A DNA stretch of 15,846 nucleotides. Origin: CALOBA01 sp942491465. Its GTDB lineage: Bacteria > Pseudomonadota > Gammaproteobacteria > Chromatiales > Chromatiaceae. The first letter of the stretch is position 1. Each line of letters opens with the position of its first letter. Below, in pieces: positions 7,193 through 14,464 of this stretch. The position numbers and the translations under genes were made by a program. The stretch is from NCBI GenBank assembly GCA_942491465.1, contig CALOBA010000056.1:1-15846 (forward strand), given 5' to 3'. The notes beneath the pieces are model-generated. The model saw nothing but the letters and a program-made list of their open reading frames with translations, did no database searches and was not told the origin of the DNA.

Positions 7193-7320
7193 CAGCTTTC
7201 TCTGCATCCTCGTGTGTCTGCGGTTGGATTCCTGAAGTCTCTCACAATCTCCATGACGTAGGCACGCCGGCGCGGCGCGCCAAAGGCCATGTACTGACCG
7301 ACCATCCCGAGGCCACTCAT
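7192..7320 (-). CDS. Possible small ORF translationally coupled to mtnC
   Basis: A 42-codon ORF starts at ATG 7320 and ends in TGA at 7194-7192, sharing one base with the mtnC ATG (TGATG). Its start follows AAGGG at normal spacing. The peptide begins MSGLGMVGQYMAFGAPRRR and is basic; I do not recognise it. The AAGGG sits in the loop of a perfect six-pair hairpin, CTGCGG / CCGCAG (7339-7321), that ends right at the ATG, so initiation could depend on RNA folding. It may be a real small protein, a leader controlling mtnC, or chance. Confidence 0.35.
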   Translation of the reverse strand: MSGLGMVGQYMAFGAPRRRAYVMEIVRDFRNPTADTRGCRES

Positions 7321-7429
7321 CTGCGGACCCTTGCCGCAGCCTGGCCCCCTTCAACCTAGAACGAGCAGTTGACCGCTCTGGGGCACACTCAAGCGAGCAA
7401 CCACATGCTGCTCGGCGGAGGACTACCCG

Positions 7430-7582
7430 ATGGATATGAAGACGTTCAAAATCCTTGAATTTGCCGTGATCTTCGGCGCACTTGGCTGGTTCTGGTGGGG
7501 ACAGCGCCGCCCACGGTCCGAGGAGACGCAGCGCGACGAGGAGGCGTCCAAGGGGTCGGACGACGCCTCGACCAAGGAGTGA
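7430..7582 (+). CDS. 50-residue membrane miniprotein
   Basis: An ATG at 7430 is preceded by a strong GGAGG at 7417-7421, eight bases away, and opens a 50-residue frame ending in TGA at 7580-7582. The protein starts MDMKTFKILEF, has one hydrophobic segment of about 14 residues (AVIFGALGWFWW) and then a highly charged hydrophilic tail rich in Asp, Glu, Arg and Ser. This layout, a short membrane anchor followed by an acidic tail, is common among small inner-membrane proteins. It diverges from mtnC and its small ORF. No function can be assigned. The ribosome site and amino-acid pattern make it a likely gene despite its size. Confidence 0.65.
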   Translation: MDMKTFKILEFAVIFGALGWFWWGQRRPRSEETQRDEEASKGSDDASTKE

Positions 7583-7604
7583 AGCCGATGCCTCGCCGGG
7601 GGTT

Positions 7605-7979
7605 ATGACCCCGGTGCCGGCCCGGGGGTCGGCGCCGCGTTCGCGCAACGCACGCCTCGGCGCGGCGCTGATGGCGCTGCCGTTTTTCGTCGTGGTGGCG
7701 CGGTGGGAGCGGACAACGCCGGGACCGCGGCCTGGGGTCGGGGACCGGGCGGCGCTGATCGGCCTCGGCGTCATGGGCTACTACCTGGCGAGCCTGCTGG
7801 ATTTCATCGGGCTGGAGTCGATCCCGGCCGGGCTGGAGCGGCTGATCCTGTTCCTGTATCCGACCATCGTGGTGGTCCTCACCGCCCTGCTGTACCGACG
7901 CCCCATCGGCGTGCCGCAGGGCTGGGCGCTGCTGTTGAGCTATGCCGGCATCCTGCTGATGAGCCTCGCCCGGCGCTAG
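7605..7979 (+). pseudogene. Truncated EamA/DMT-superfamily permease fragment
   Basis: The frame gives about 124 residues, of which those from ALMALPFFVVVARW onward match the first repeat of EamA (drug/metabolite transporter) permeases. GYYLASLLDFIGLESIPAGLERLILFLYPT and the following LTALLYRRPIG...LSYAGILL are characteristic of one EamA subgroup. A full protein has ten transmembrane helices and about 290-300 residues. Here the first helix is replaced by an unrelated Arg/Pro-rich start, and everything after the fourth helix is missing, ending in a stop after LARR. It is therefore read as a remnant left by deletions at both ends. Possible starts are the ATG at 7605 or the in-frame ATG in MALPFF; neither has a good ribosome site. 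Confidence 0.6.
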
Positions 7980-8029
7980 CGCGACCGTCGGCAGTGCGGG
8001 TGCCCAATCCCCGGCCTGCTCGGCATCGG

Positions 8030-9118
8030 CTAGCCGACCTGGATCGTCTCCCCGTATCCGGTCATCTCCAGATAGCCGCGCCCGATCTCACGCTCGTCCT
8101 CCAGCACCCGTACCGCGCCTTCCCAGTAGATGGTGCCGGTGGAGCGACGGCTGTCCAGTTCCTGGTCGTCCATCAGTGGTTGCAGGGTGAGCCGGCGGGG
8201 GCCGACGCGCAGCTGCCAGGCCACCGGATAGGTGATGTCGGTGCGTGGGGAGCGCCATTGGCGCAGCGGCGAAAAATCGACCTCCTCGCCCGAGAACCGC
8301 TGGGTGTCGCCGTCGGGGGCACGCAGGGTGGCGCCGGTCCAGAGCGCGCCGCCCTCGGGGGTGCGCATGCGAAAGGCCATGACGGCGCCGCCGTCGTGCA
8401 GGTTCAGGCCGACCCAGTCCCAGCCGTCGGCGCCTTCGGGGATGTAGGCGCTGGACCATTCGTGGTCCATCCAGGCGCGGCCACCGACCTGATGGCTGCG
8501 ACCGTCCAGGGTGACGGTCCCTTCCACCTTCAGCTGCGGGCGGCTGTAGTAGTAGCTGGCGTTGGTCGGGTCCGGTGCCTTGCGGCTGAAGCCCTGGTCG
8601 CCATTGAGCACGGGGGGGCCGTCCGGGATGAGCGCCAGGGCGTAGGCGAAGTCATCGGCGTCGACTCGGGTGGTGTAGCGCTCGCCGGTCTGCTCGAAGG
8701 ACCAGTCGTCGAGCCAGGCGTGGGCGTGGTCGACGGCGTAGCCGGCGCGATCGAAGGCGACGCGGGCGGCGCGCTGGGCGTGGCGCAGGTGGCCGAGGGC
8801 GGGGTCGGCGATGGCCGCATGGGCCAGGATCAGCTGGCGCGGGGCGAAGGCGCTGGGGTTGTCGTCGCCGATGCCGGTGCGTACCCGAAAGAAGGTGACC
8901 TGGAAGCCCAGCGGGCTGCTGTCCGGCAGGTCGAGCCAGCCGGTGACGTACCACCATTCGGTGCGGAAGCCGGGGTGTGCGCCCTCGTCCTCCGGGAAGC
9001 GCAGCGTGCGGCCCGGCAGCACCGGGTCGAAGGCGGGCGCGGCCTGGGGCGCCGCGGCGAGGCCGATCCGGGCCAGCGGCAGCGCCGACAGTCCGAGCAG
9101 CCAGGTGCGTCGATTCAT
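8030..9118 (-). CDS. attH: Secreted lipocalin-like AttH/CrtC-family protein
   Basis: This 362-residue protein belongs to the AttH/CrtC lipocalin-like family (carotenoid 1,2-hydratase-like), the fourth component of AttEFGH ABC systems. The N-terminus, MNRRTWLLGLSALPLA, is a signal peptide with a twin-arginine, so Tat export is possible. Family motifs include FRTEWWYVTGWLD near residues 52-64, LGFQVTFFRVRTG, the Tyr-rich NASYYYSRPQL, and GGRAWMDHEWSS, WDWVGLNLHDGG and GTIYWEGAVRV in the C-terminal half. The ATG at 9118 is chosen over the preceding GTG because GGAGG lies seven bases before it and because it forms a TGATG overlap with the permease stop. Despite the CrtC name, its place in an ABC operon argues for a periplasmic partner of the transporter rather than carotenoid hydration; the ligand is unknown. 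Confidence 0.85.
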   Translation of the reverse strand: MNRRTWLLGLSALPLARIGLAAAPQAAPAFDPVLPGRTLRFPEDEGAHPGFRTEWWYVTGWLDLPDSSPLGFQVTFFRVRTGIGDDNPSAFAPRQLILAHAAIADPALGHLRHAQRAARVAFDRAGYAVDHAHAWLDDWSFEQTGERYTTRVDADDFAYALALIPDGPPVLNGDQGFSRKAPDPTNASYYYSRPQLKVEGTVTLDGRSHQVGGRAWMDHEWSSAYIPEGADGWDWVGLNLHDGGAVMAFRMRTPEGGALWTGATLRAPDGDTQRFSGEEVDFSPLRQWRSPRTDITYPVAWQLRVGPRRLTLQPLMDDQELDSRRSTGTIYWEGAVRVLEDEREIGRGYLEMTGYGETIQVG

Positions 9119-11628
9119 CACCAGTCCTCCCGCACGGCCAGCACCGCGTCCTCGCGCATGGCCTGGCGACCGGCGAGCACGGCGGCCAGGCCGGCCAAGA
9201 CAATGAGTGTGGTGGCGAACGCGGCCAGCGATCCCCAGGGGACGTGCAGGTCCATGCCCCAGTGGAAGCTCTGGCGATTCACCACCTCGATCAGGATCAG
9301 CGCGATGGCGCCGCCGGTGGCGAGGCCGCCGATGACCCCCACCGCCGCCGCCAGCGTCCCTTCCAGCGCCAGCATGGCGCCGATGTCGCGGCGCGTGAGC
9401 CCGAGATGGCGCAGCATGCCGAACTCGCGCCGCCGCGCCGCGGTCAGCGCGGCGAAGCTCGCCGCCACGCCGGCCAGGCCGATGAGCACCGCGGCGGCCT
9501 CCAGCACGTAGGTGACGGCGAAGGTGCGGTCGAAGATGCGCAGGCTGCGGGCGCGGATCTCGCCGGGGAAGCCCACCTCCAGCGCACCGACGCTGCCCGT
9601 CGCCTTCAGCGCCTCGCCGACGCGTACGCCGTCGGCGCCGGGGGCCAGCCAGATGGCGGCATCCTGGGCCGAGGTGTCGCCGCTCAGGCGCCGGTAGTCG
9701 GCGCGATCCATCATCAGCCGACCGCCGCCGGTGGAATAGTCGCGCCAGATGCCGGCGACATGGACCGGCACCTCGACCCCGGCGAGGGGGAGGTGGATGC
9801 GGTCCCCCGCACGCCAGCCGTAGAGGTCGCGCAGGGCCTCCGAGACCCAGACCGCGGTTTCACCTGCCGGGGCCGGTCGTGCCGAGCCCACCAACGGCAG
9901 GTCGCTGCCATCCGCCGAGACCCTGCGCGCGATCAGCCCCACCGGCGCTTGCCCCGGTGCCAGGCGCAGGCGCTCGCGGCGGCTGAAGTCGATTCGGGCC
10001 ACGCCGGGGACGGTGGCGAGCCGCGCCTGCAGGTCGGCATCGAGCGCGGCACTCTCCGCGCGTCCGGCGCGCAGGTACAGGTCGGCGGGCAGGATCTGGC
10101 CCAGCCAGACATCCACCGAGACGCGGAAGGAGCCGACCATGATCGCCATCGCCGCCACCAGCGCCACGCTCGCCAGCACACCCGTGGCCGCCACCACCGA
10201 CAGCCCGGGTGCCGCGGCCAGCCGGGCGGCGGCGAGCCGCGCCGGCACCGGGCCGCGCAGCGGGATACGCCGCGCCAGCACCGATGCCAGCGACGGCAGC
10301 AGCATGACCGCCCCGGTGAGCAGCAGGAGGATGGCCAGATAGCCGCCGATGGGCAGGCCGGAGATCGGCGGCAGCAGGCAGGCCGGCAGGCTCACCGCCA
10401 GCATGGCCAGCCCGAGGACCGGATGGCCGTGCCCCCGTGACAGCGACGCATCGTCGCTGGCCTTGAGCGCCTGCGCCGGCGCGATCCCGGCGGCCTCGCG
10501 GGCCGGCAGCCAGGCGCCGGCCACCCCGGCACCGACGCCGAGCAACACGTAGAGCGCACTGGCCCAGGGGTCGACCCGCAGCGTCGGCGTCAGACCGGCG
10601 AAGAACCCGGCGCCCAGATCGCCGCCCAGGATCTCGAGCAGGCCGAAGGCGATGGCGTAGCCGATCACCACCCCGAGCAGACCGCCGGCGAGCCCCACCA
10701 CCGAACCCTCCACCAGCAGCCACAGGAACAGACGGCCGCGGGTGAGGCCGATGGCGCGAAGAAAGGCCAGCTCGGTATGCCGACGTACCACCGACAGCGC
10801 CTGGGCCGAGAACACCAGAAAGCCGCCGGTGACCAGCGCAATGGCGGCCAGCATGGTGAGGTTGACCCGGTAGGCGCGGGAGAGATTCGCCGCGCGGCCC
10901 TCGGCCGCCTCCGGCGCCTCCAGCAGCACGCCGGCGGGCAGCAACGGCGCCAGCCCCGCGCGGGCCGTTTGCCCATCGACACCGTCGGCCAGCTTGAGAT
11001 CGATGCGGGTCAGCCGCCCGAGCCGGTCGAACTGCCGCTGCACGGCGGCGATGTCCATCACGGCAAGGTCGCGTTGCTCGGTGCGGCCCGGAAGGTCGCC
11101 GGCCACGCGCACCTCCAGCGGCTGCGCGCCGGCGTAGACACGCAAGCGATCGCCGGGCGCCACATCGAGCGCGGTCTGCGCCGCGGCACTGAGAAAGAGG
11201 CTGTCCTCGGCCAGGGCCACAAGGCGCGCCCCGCCCTCGGGGCGATCCGCCAAGTCCGCCGGGCGCGGCATCAGCGCCGGCGTGACCGCGCCCATGGCGA
11301 ACAGATCGACGCCGAGGATGCGCAGCGCATCGGTGCTGCCGATGCGCTCGGTACGCACCTCCACCACCGGGCTTGCCTGCGCAACCTCGGCGCGGCCCGC
11401 GAGCACGGCATAGAGCCCCTCGTCGAAGCCGCCCCGCGGGCCGACCACTTGCAGATCGGCGGCCCCCGCCATGGCGCGCATGCCGCGACCAAGCTCGGCG
11501 AGCGCCGCCTGGTTGACCGCCTGCACCGCCATGCCAAGCGCGATCCCGAGCACGATGGCGGCGAACGAGAACAACGTCGCCGCCCGGCGCCGCGCCAGCG
11601 AGCCGAGGAAGACCGGAGCCAGTTTCAT
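9118..11628 (-). CDS. FtsX-type ABC permease, two-domain (AttF-AttG-like)
   Basis: This 836-residue permease has the MacB/LolC-E topology twice. The first unit has an N-terminal helix (residues 15-38), a periplasmic domain, and three helices around 270-390, including the FtsX signature ELAFLRAIGLTRGRLFLWLLVEGSVVG. A linker with helices around 405-450 follows. The second unit repeats the pattern, with a helix near 475-500, a periplasmic domain and a last three-helix block with EFGMLRHLGLTRRDIGAMLALEG. The length fits E. coli YbbP or a fusion of the separate AttF and AttG permeases. Such proteins usually move lipids or lipoproteins, or act mechanically, rather than importing solutes. The ATG at 11628 has only a weak ribosome site but shares ATGA with the stop of the ORF at 11993-11625. 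Confidence 0.87.
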   Translation of the reverse strand: MKLAPVFLGSLARRRAATLFSFAAIVLGIALGMAVQAVNQAALAELGRGMRAMAGAADLQVVGPRGGFDEGLYAVLAGRAEVAQASPVVEVRTERIGSTDALRILGVDLFAMGAVTPALMPRPADLADRPEGGARLVALAEDSLFLSAAAQTALDVAPGDRLRVYAGAQPLEVRVAGDLPGRTEQRDLAVMDIAAVQRQFDRLGRLTRIDLKLADGVDGQTARAGLAPLLPAGVLLEAPEAAEGRAANLSRAYRVNLTMLAAIALVTGGFLVFSAQALSVVRRHTELAFLRAIGLTRGRLFLWLLVEGSVVGLAGGLLGVVIGYAIAFGLLEILGGDLGAGFFAGLTPTLRVDPWASALYVLLGVGAGVAGAWLPAREAAGIAPAQALKASDDASLSRGHGHPVLGLAMLAVSLPACLLPPISGLPIGGYLAILLLLTGAVMLLPSLASVLARRIPLRGPVPARLAAARLAAAPGLSVVAATGVLASVALVAAMAIMVGSFRVSVDVWLGQILPADLYLRAGRAESAALDADLQARLATVPGVARIDFSRRERLRLAPGQAPVGLIARRVSADGSDLPLVGSARPAPAGETAVWVSEALRDLYGWRAGDRIHLPLAGVEVPVHVAGIWRDYSTGGGRLMMDRADYRRLSGDTSAQDAAIWLAPGADGVRVGEALKATGSVGALEVGFPGEIRARSLRIFDRTFAVTYVLEAAAVLIGLAGVAASFAALTAARRREFGMLRHLGLTRRDIGAMLALEGTLAAAVGVIGGLATGGAIALILIEVVNRQSFHWGMDLHVPWGSLAAFATTLIVLAGLAAVLAGRQAMREDAVLAVREDW

Positions 11629-11993
11629 ACCCCGGGCCCGGCACCTGCGAGGGTGCGATGAAGGGACGCTGCCAGCGCAGACTGGTCGCCCTTCGTGCCA
11701 TTACCATTGCTGACCGCGACGCGGATATCGCCCCCGTGGCGCAGGCTGAAAAGCCCCCCTCGCGCATCGATGCGGAGGTCTTGAAAATGCTCGCCGCCCG
11801 CGGCGAAACCCTGTCGCCCGCGAGGGCGACCTTCCCAGGCCCCCCCGGCCACGCCGTCCGATGCGGTCCAAGGCGGGAGCGTCGACCAGGGAGTGTCGTC
11901 CCGGGAGTGTCGGCCTCCAGGCCCACACGGATCAGCACGCGAGGTAAGCTTGGGAATGGCCTCGCACCTTCCGCCGCAGTGCACTAGACGCAT
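11625..11993 (-). CDS. Hypothetical ORF in repeat copy B, within the ABC operon
   Basis: A 122-codon ORF fills the gap between ATPase and permease. GGAGGGG (12002-12008 on the plus strand as CCCCTCC) lies eight bases before its ATG at 11993, the start overlaps the ATPase stop by 10 bases, and its TGA overlaps the permease ATG as ATGA. The protein is rich in Gly, Arg and Pro, with VHCGGRCEAIPKLTSRADP near the start and HGGDIRVAVSNGNGTKGD near the end, and has no domain I recognise. Its codons show lower third-position GC than the neighbours. Most of it coincides with the dispersed repeat, whose other copy is not open in this frame. It may be a translated passenger that keeps translational coupling in the operon, or a chance frame. 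Confidence 0.4.
   Translation of the reverse strand: MRLVHCGGRCEAIPKLTSRADPCGPGGRHSRDDTPWSTLPPWTASDGVAGGAWEGRPRGRQGFAAGGEHFQDLRIDARGGLFSLRHGGDIRVAVSNGNGTKGDQSALAASLHRTLAGAGPGV
11761..11987 (-). repeat. Dispersed intergenic repeat, copy B
   Basis: On the minus strand this begins at the ATPase stop codon with CTAGTGCACTGCGGCGGAAG and runs to the palindrome GCATCGATGC at 11764-11773. It aligns with 3752-3962 almost end to end, with an extra ~13 bases after CCGACACTCCCGGG. The hairpin GTCGCCC / GGGCGAC (11813-11830) is conserved with a changed loop; the first stem of copy A is kept with one mismatch. Further sequence to 11629 has no counterpart in copy A. The repeat lies in the same sense as the ABC operon transcript, as copy A does relative to rsmI. 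Confidence 0.75.
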
Positions 11994-12643
11994 GGCAGCA
12001 ACCCCTCCGACGTCAGATGCAGCACCCGATCGGCACTCTCGGCCGCCGCCGGCGAGTGCGTGACCAGGATGCCCATGGCCCCCGCGGTACGGACCCGCTC
12101 GGCCAGCAGCGCCAGCACCCGGGCCGCGTTGGTCGGGTCCAGATTGCCGGTGGGCTCGTCGGCCAGGACCAGACGCGGCGCATGCACCAGGGCGCGGGCG
12201 ATGGCCACGCGCTGCATCTCGCCGCCGGAGAGTTCCCGCGGCCAGCTATCGGCCCGATCCGCCAACCCCACCGCATCGAGCAGTCCCTCGGCCTCGCGGT
12301 CCGCCGCCGCACCGTCCCGGCCCTTGAGCCACAGCGGCAGCGCGACGTTCTGGCGCAGCCGCAGGTGCGGCAGGATATGGAAGGCCTGGAACACGAAGCC
12401 GAGCTTGTCCCGGCGCAGGTGCGTCAAGGCATCGTCGTCAAGACCCGCATAGTCGGTGCCGTCGAGGTGCAGCCGCCCGCCGTCCGGCCGGTCCAGTCCG
12501 GCGACCAGATTGAGCAGCGTGGACTTGCCGACGCCGGACTCGCCGGTGATGGCGACATACTCGCCGGGCTCAAGGCGCAGCGAGATGTCTTGCAGCACGG
12601 GGCGGCCGTTGAAACGGCGATGGAGGTTGGAGATCTCCAGCAT
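11984..12643 (-). CDS. attE: ABC transporter ATPase, LolD/MacB type (AttE-like)
   Basis: This 219-residue ATPase powers the FtsX-type permease encoded next. All motifs are intact: Walker A GESGVGKST at 34-42, Q-loop Gln86, signature LSGGEMQR from 138, Walker B LVLADEP with Asp162 and Glu163, D-loop GNLD, and the switch His196 in LVTHS. GVGKST, FQAFHILPHL and GEMQRVAIARAL place it in the LolD/YbbA/MacB group rather than among importers. The ATG at 12643 begins with the family start, MLEISNLHRRF; no Shine-Dalgarno is visible upstream. It is the first gene of the three-part operon, but 355 bases holding repeat copy B separate it from its permease, which is unusual for this type of operon. Confidence 0.9.
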   Translation of the reverse strand: MLEISNLHRRFNGRPVLQDISLRLEPGEYVAITGESGVGKSTLLNLVAGLDRPDGGRLHLDGTDYAGLDDDALTHLRRDKLGFVFQAFHILPHLRLRQNVALPLWLKGRDGAAADREAEGLLDAVGLADRADSWPRELSGGEMQRVAIARALVHAPRLVLADEPTGNLDPTNAARVLALLAERVRTAGAMGILVTHSPAAAESADRVLHLTSEGLLPCV

Positions 12644-12826
12644 GGGAATATGGGTCTGCTGTGGCTAGCGGCCAGGGGGCCGCCGGGCCTAACAGGGTGG
12701 TGTCGCTTCGGGCCTGCGGCAAGAGCGTGGGGCCGTGAGCTTGGCACTTGGTGCACCCCAGCGGAGGGTTCCATGCCCTTCGCCCGACGCTGTGTCGTCC
12801 TGTCAATACGCTGCTGCGGTATCGGC
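12644..12826. other. Spacer between dioxygenase end and ABC operon start
   Basis: These 183 bases precede the ABC operon and follow the dioxygenase gene on the minus strand. A short GC hairpin, GCGGCC-AGGG-GGCCGC (12668-12683), is the only structure noted. A minus-strand TTGACA (12806-12801) lacks a matching -10 box. No gene is visible. Confidence 0.4.
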
Positions 12827-13702
12827 TTAGGTCCCTTCGATGCGATCGTAATATCGCGCCCGGTACAACAGCCGCGGCACGGCACCGTCGTCGAAGCCGG
12901 TGCGCGTGTGCAGCACGTTGTTGCTGACCAGTCCCCAGCCGGCCTGCAGCCGGCCGCTGAGGTGCCAGGGCGTGTCCAACTCCAGGCAGCGCTTCAGATA
13001 GGCCACCGCCTCGGTGGTGGTCGGGTCATCGCGCCAGACGATGTTGCGCGCCCGGTTGGTATAGCGCATGTGCAGGCGCCCGTCGGCACGCACCGCGAAC
13101 ACCGGGCCGGTCCGGTCCGGTCGCACCTGCTCGCCGTCGAACTCGACCGCTGGGATGGTCATGCACTCGGGATGCATCAGCGCGCGGATGTAGTCCGGCG
13201 ACTGGTCGCGGACCAGGATGTAGGCGATCTCGTGATCGAGCAGGTCGTTGGCGCCGCCCTGCTCCGCCGGGTGGACGCAGTGCAGCAGCAGGGCGTCGAT
13301 GCGTTGCTCGGGGGCGTTGTAGTAGCCGTCGGTATGCCAAGCGATGGGCCGATTGGAATACGGGATGTACTCGCGGTGCAGGGCGTCGGTCTGCACCGTC
13401 AGCGAGGTGACGGCATCGTCGTCGGCGCCGCGGTTGTGGTCGAGCCGATGCAGGCCGAAGGCGGCGCCCATGGCGGTGGGGATGGCCTTGTCGGGATCTG
13501 TACCGGTGTTGCCGACGTAGATGGCCATGTTGGCGCGCCGGCAGCGCTCGAGGATGGCCCCGTGCTCGGCGGCGGTGAGGCGGCGCGGGTCGTCGATCTC
13601 GACGACCAGATCCTCAAGGCGGATCGGCGCCTCGGCGAGCTTGCGCTCGCGCCAGCGTAGGTAGGCGGTATCGGAGGCGAGATCGAAGGGGGAGTCGGGC
13701 AT
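12827..13702 (-). CDS. TauD/TfdA-family Fe(II)/2-oxoglutarate dioxygenase
   Basis: This 291-residue protein is a non-haem iron dioxygenase that would couple 2-oxoglutarate decarboxylation to hydroxylation of an unknown substrate. The iron-binding triad is visible as HTD (His123, Asp125, in PIAWHTDGYYN) and the distal His265 in NNVLHTRTGF, with Arg277 twelve residues on as the 2-oxoglutarate-binding arginine. Length fits TauD-type enzymes (about 280-300). The ATG at 13702 is preferred because similarity-like sequence begins there (MPDSPFDLASDTAYL). The frame is open to a GTG at 13753, which would add 17 residues and has AAAGG upstream, so the start is uncertain. Substrate class (taurine, a betaine or another small acid) cannot be told from the window; no sulfonate genes are adjacent. 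Confidence 0.85.
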   Translation of the reverse strand: MPDSPFDLASDTAYLRWRERKLAEAPIRLEDLVVEIDDPRRLTAAEHGAILERCRRANMAIYVGNTGTDPDKAIPTAMGAAFGLHRLDHNRGADDDAVTSLTVQTDALHREYIPYSNRPIAWHTDGYYNAPEQRIDALLLHCVHPAEQGGANDLLDHEIAYILVRDQSPDYIRALMHPECMTIPAVEFDGEQVRPDRTGPVFAVRADGRLHMRYTNRARNIVWRDDPTTTEAVAYLKRCLELDTPWHLSGRLQAGWGLVSNNVLHTRTGFDDGAVPRLLYRARYYDRIEGT

Positions 13703-13886
13703 CTGAGCGGGTTCCGGTGGGATGGCTGCGGAGCAAACCGGATATTCTTGCACATCGGCTACGGCCTTTCGTCGCCGGGTGCACGCCTAGGCCCGTTCGG
13801 ACCGCGCACTCGAACCGGCAGCATCTTCGCCATCGCCCACACTTCAAGACGGCCCGATTCGGGTCGTTTGCAAGCGGCATCGAGCG

Positions 13887-14062
13887 ATGACACCGTTGCG
13901 CGCGAAGATGATCGAGACGTTGACCATGCACGGCTATTCGCCGCGCACCCATGAGAGCTACCTGGCCGCGGTGCGGGACTTGGCGAAATTCACCCGTCGC
14001 TCACCCGTGGCGAGGTCGCGCGCATCATCGGCGCCTGCACGAACCTGCGCTACCGCACCATG
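13887..14062 (+). pseudogene. Fragments of an IS91-associated tyrosine integrase
   Basis: The frame starting at ATG 13887 encodes MTPLRAKMIETLTMHGYSPR and THESYLAAVRDLAKFTRRSP, the N-terminal SAM-like DNA-binding domain of integrases that accompany some IS91-type transposases. It stops matching near 13997. A second piece, LTRGEVARIIGACTNLRYRT (from 14000, in another frame), comes from the start of the catalytic domain about 60-70 residues further on. The 8-bp TCACCCGT occurs on both sides of this junction (13990-13997 and 14001-14008), as expected for a slip or recombination deletion. The catalytic Arg, His and Tyr motifs are absent, so the protein is dead. Confidence 0.7.
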
Positions 14063-14419
14063 CTGTTTCCGGTGCGTGCGCTGGCCCGGCATGTGCGCGG
14101 CGGCCTGGTCAGCCGCCTGCGCGCCGCGGCCGCTGCCGGCAAGCTCGAGCGCATCGCCGCGGGCGAGGTCGATGCGGTGCTCGATCGGCTGATGCGCCAT
14201 TTCGGCTTCCTGGCCAACCGCTGCCGCAAACGCTGCCTGGCGCAGATCCGCAGCGCGCTCGCCGCCGCGCCGCCGGATGATGCCGGCGACGACGAAGACG
14301 GTGCACCGGCAGAGATGACCCTGCCCTGTCCGAAGTGCCGGCGCGGGCGCATGCACGCGGTCTCGACGCTGCCTGCACGACCGCCGATGCGCGGCCACAG
14401 CCGCCTCTATGGAGGCTGA
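14060..14419 (+). pseudogene. Truncated IS91-family transposase
   Basis: The frame from 14060 continues the integrase fragment straight into transposase sequence: LFPVRALARHVRGGLVSRLRAAAAAGKL is an internal block of IS91-type rolling-circle transposases. It then jumps to the C-terminal part, DRLMRHFGFLANRCRKRCLAQ, and ends with a Cys-pair motif (CPKCRRGRM). The N-terminal zinc region and the catalytic HUH and Tyr motifs are missing. A complete protein would be about 350-400 residues; here about 119 remain. It is a deletion derivative with at least two internal joins. Confidence 0.7.
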
Positions 14420-14464
14420 TGTGCATTACTGATCGTCCGCAACACCGAGCAGGCTCCGTAAGGC

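Noticed and set aside
7703..9511. 602-codon plus-strand frame over the EamA fragment, AttH gene and permease end
   Set aside because: It is antisense to two strongly supported genes and has no domain-like sequence.
9860..11938. 692-codon minus-strand frame overlapping the FtsX permease
   Set aside because: It is an out-of-frame Arg/Gly/Ala-rich shadow of the permease; the permease frame has clear helices and motifs.
12017..13660. 547-codon plus-strand frame opposite the ATPase and dioxygenase
   Set aside because: It is antisense to genes with intact catalytic motifs and crosses their intergenic spacer.
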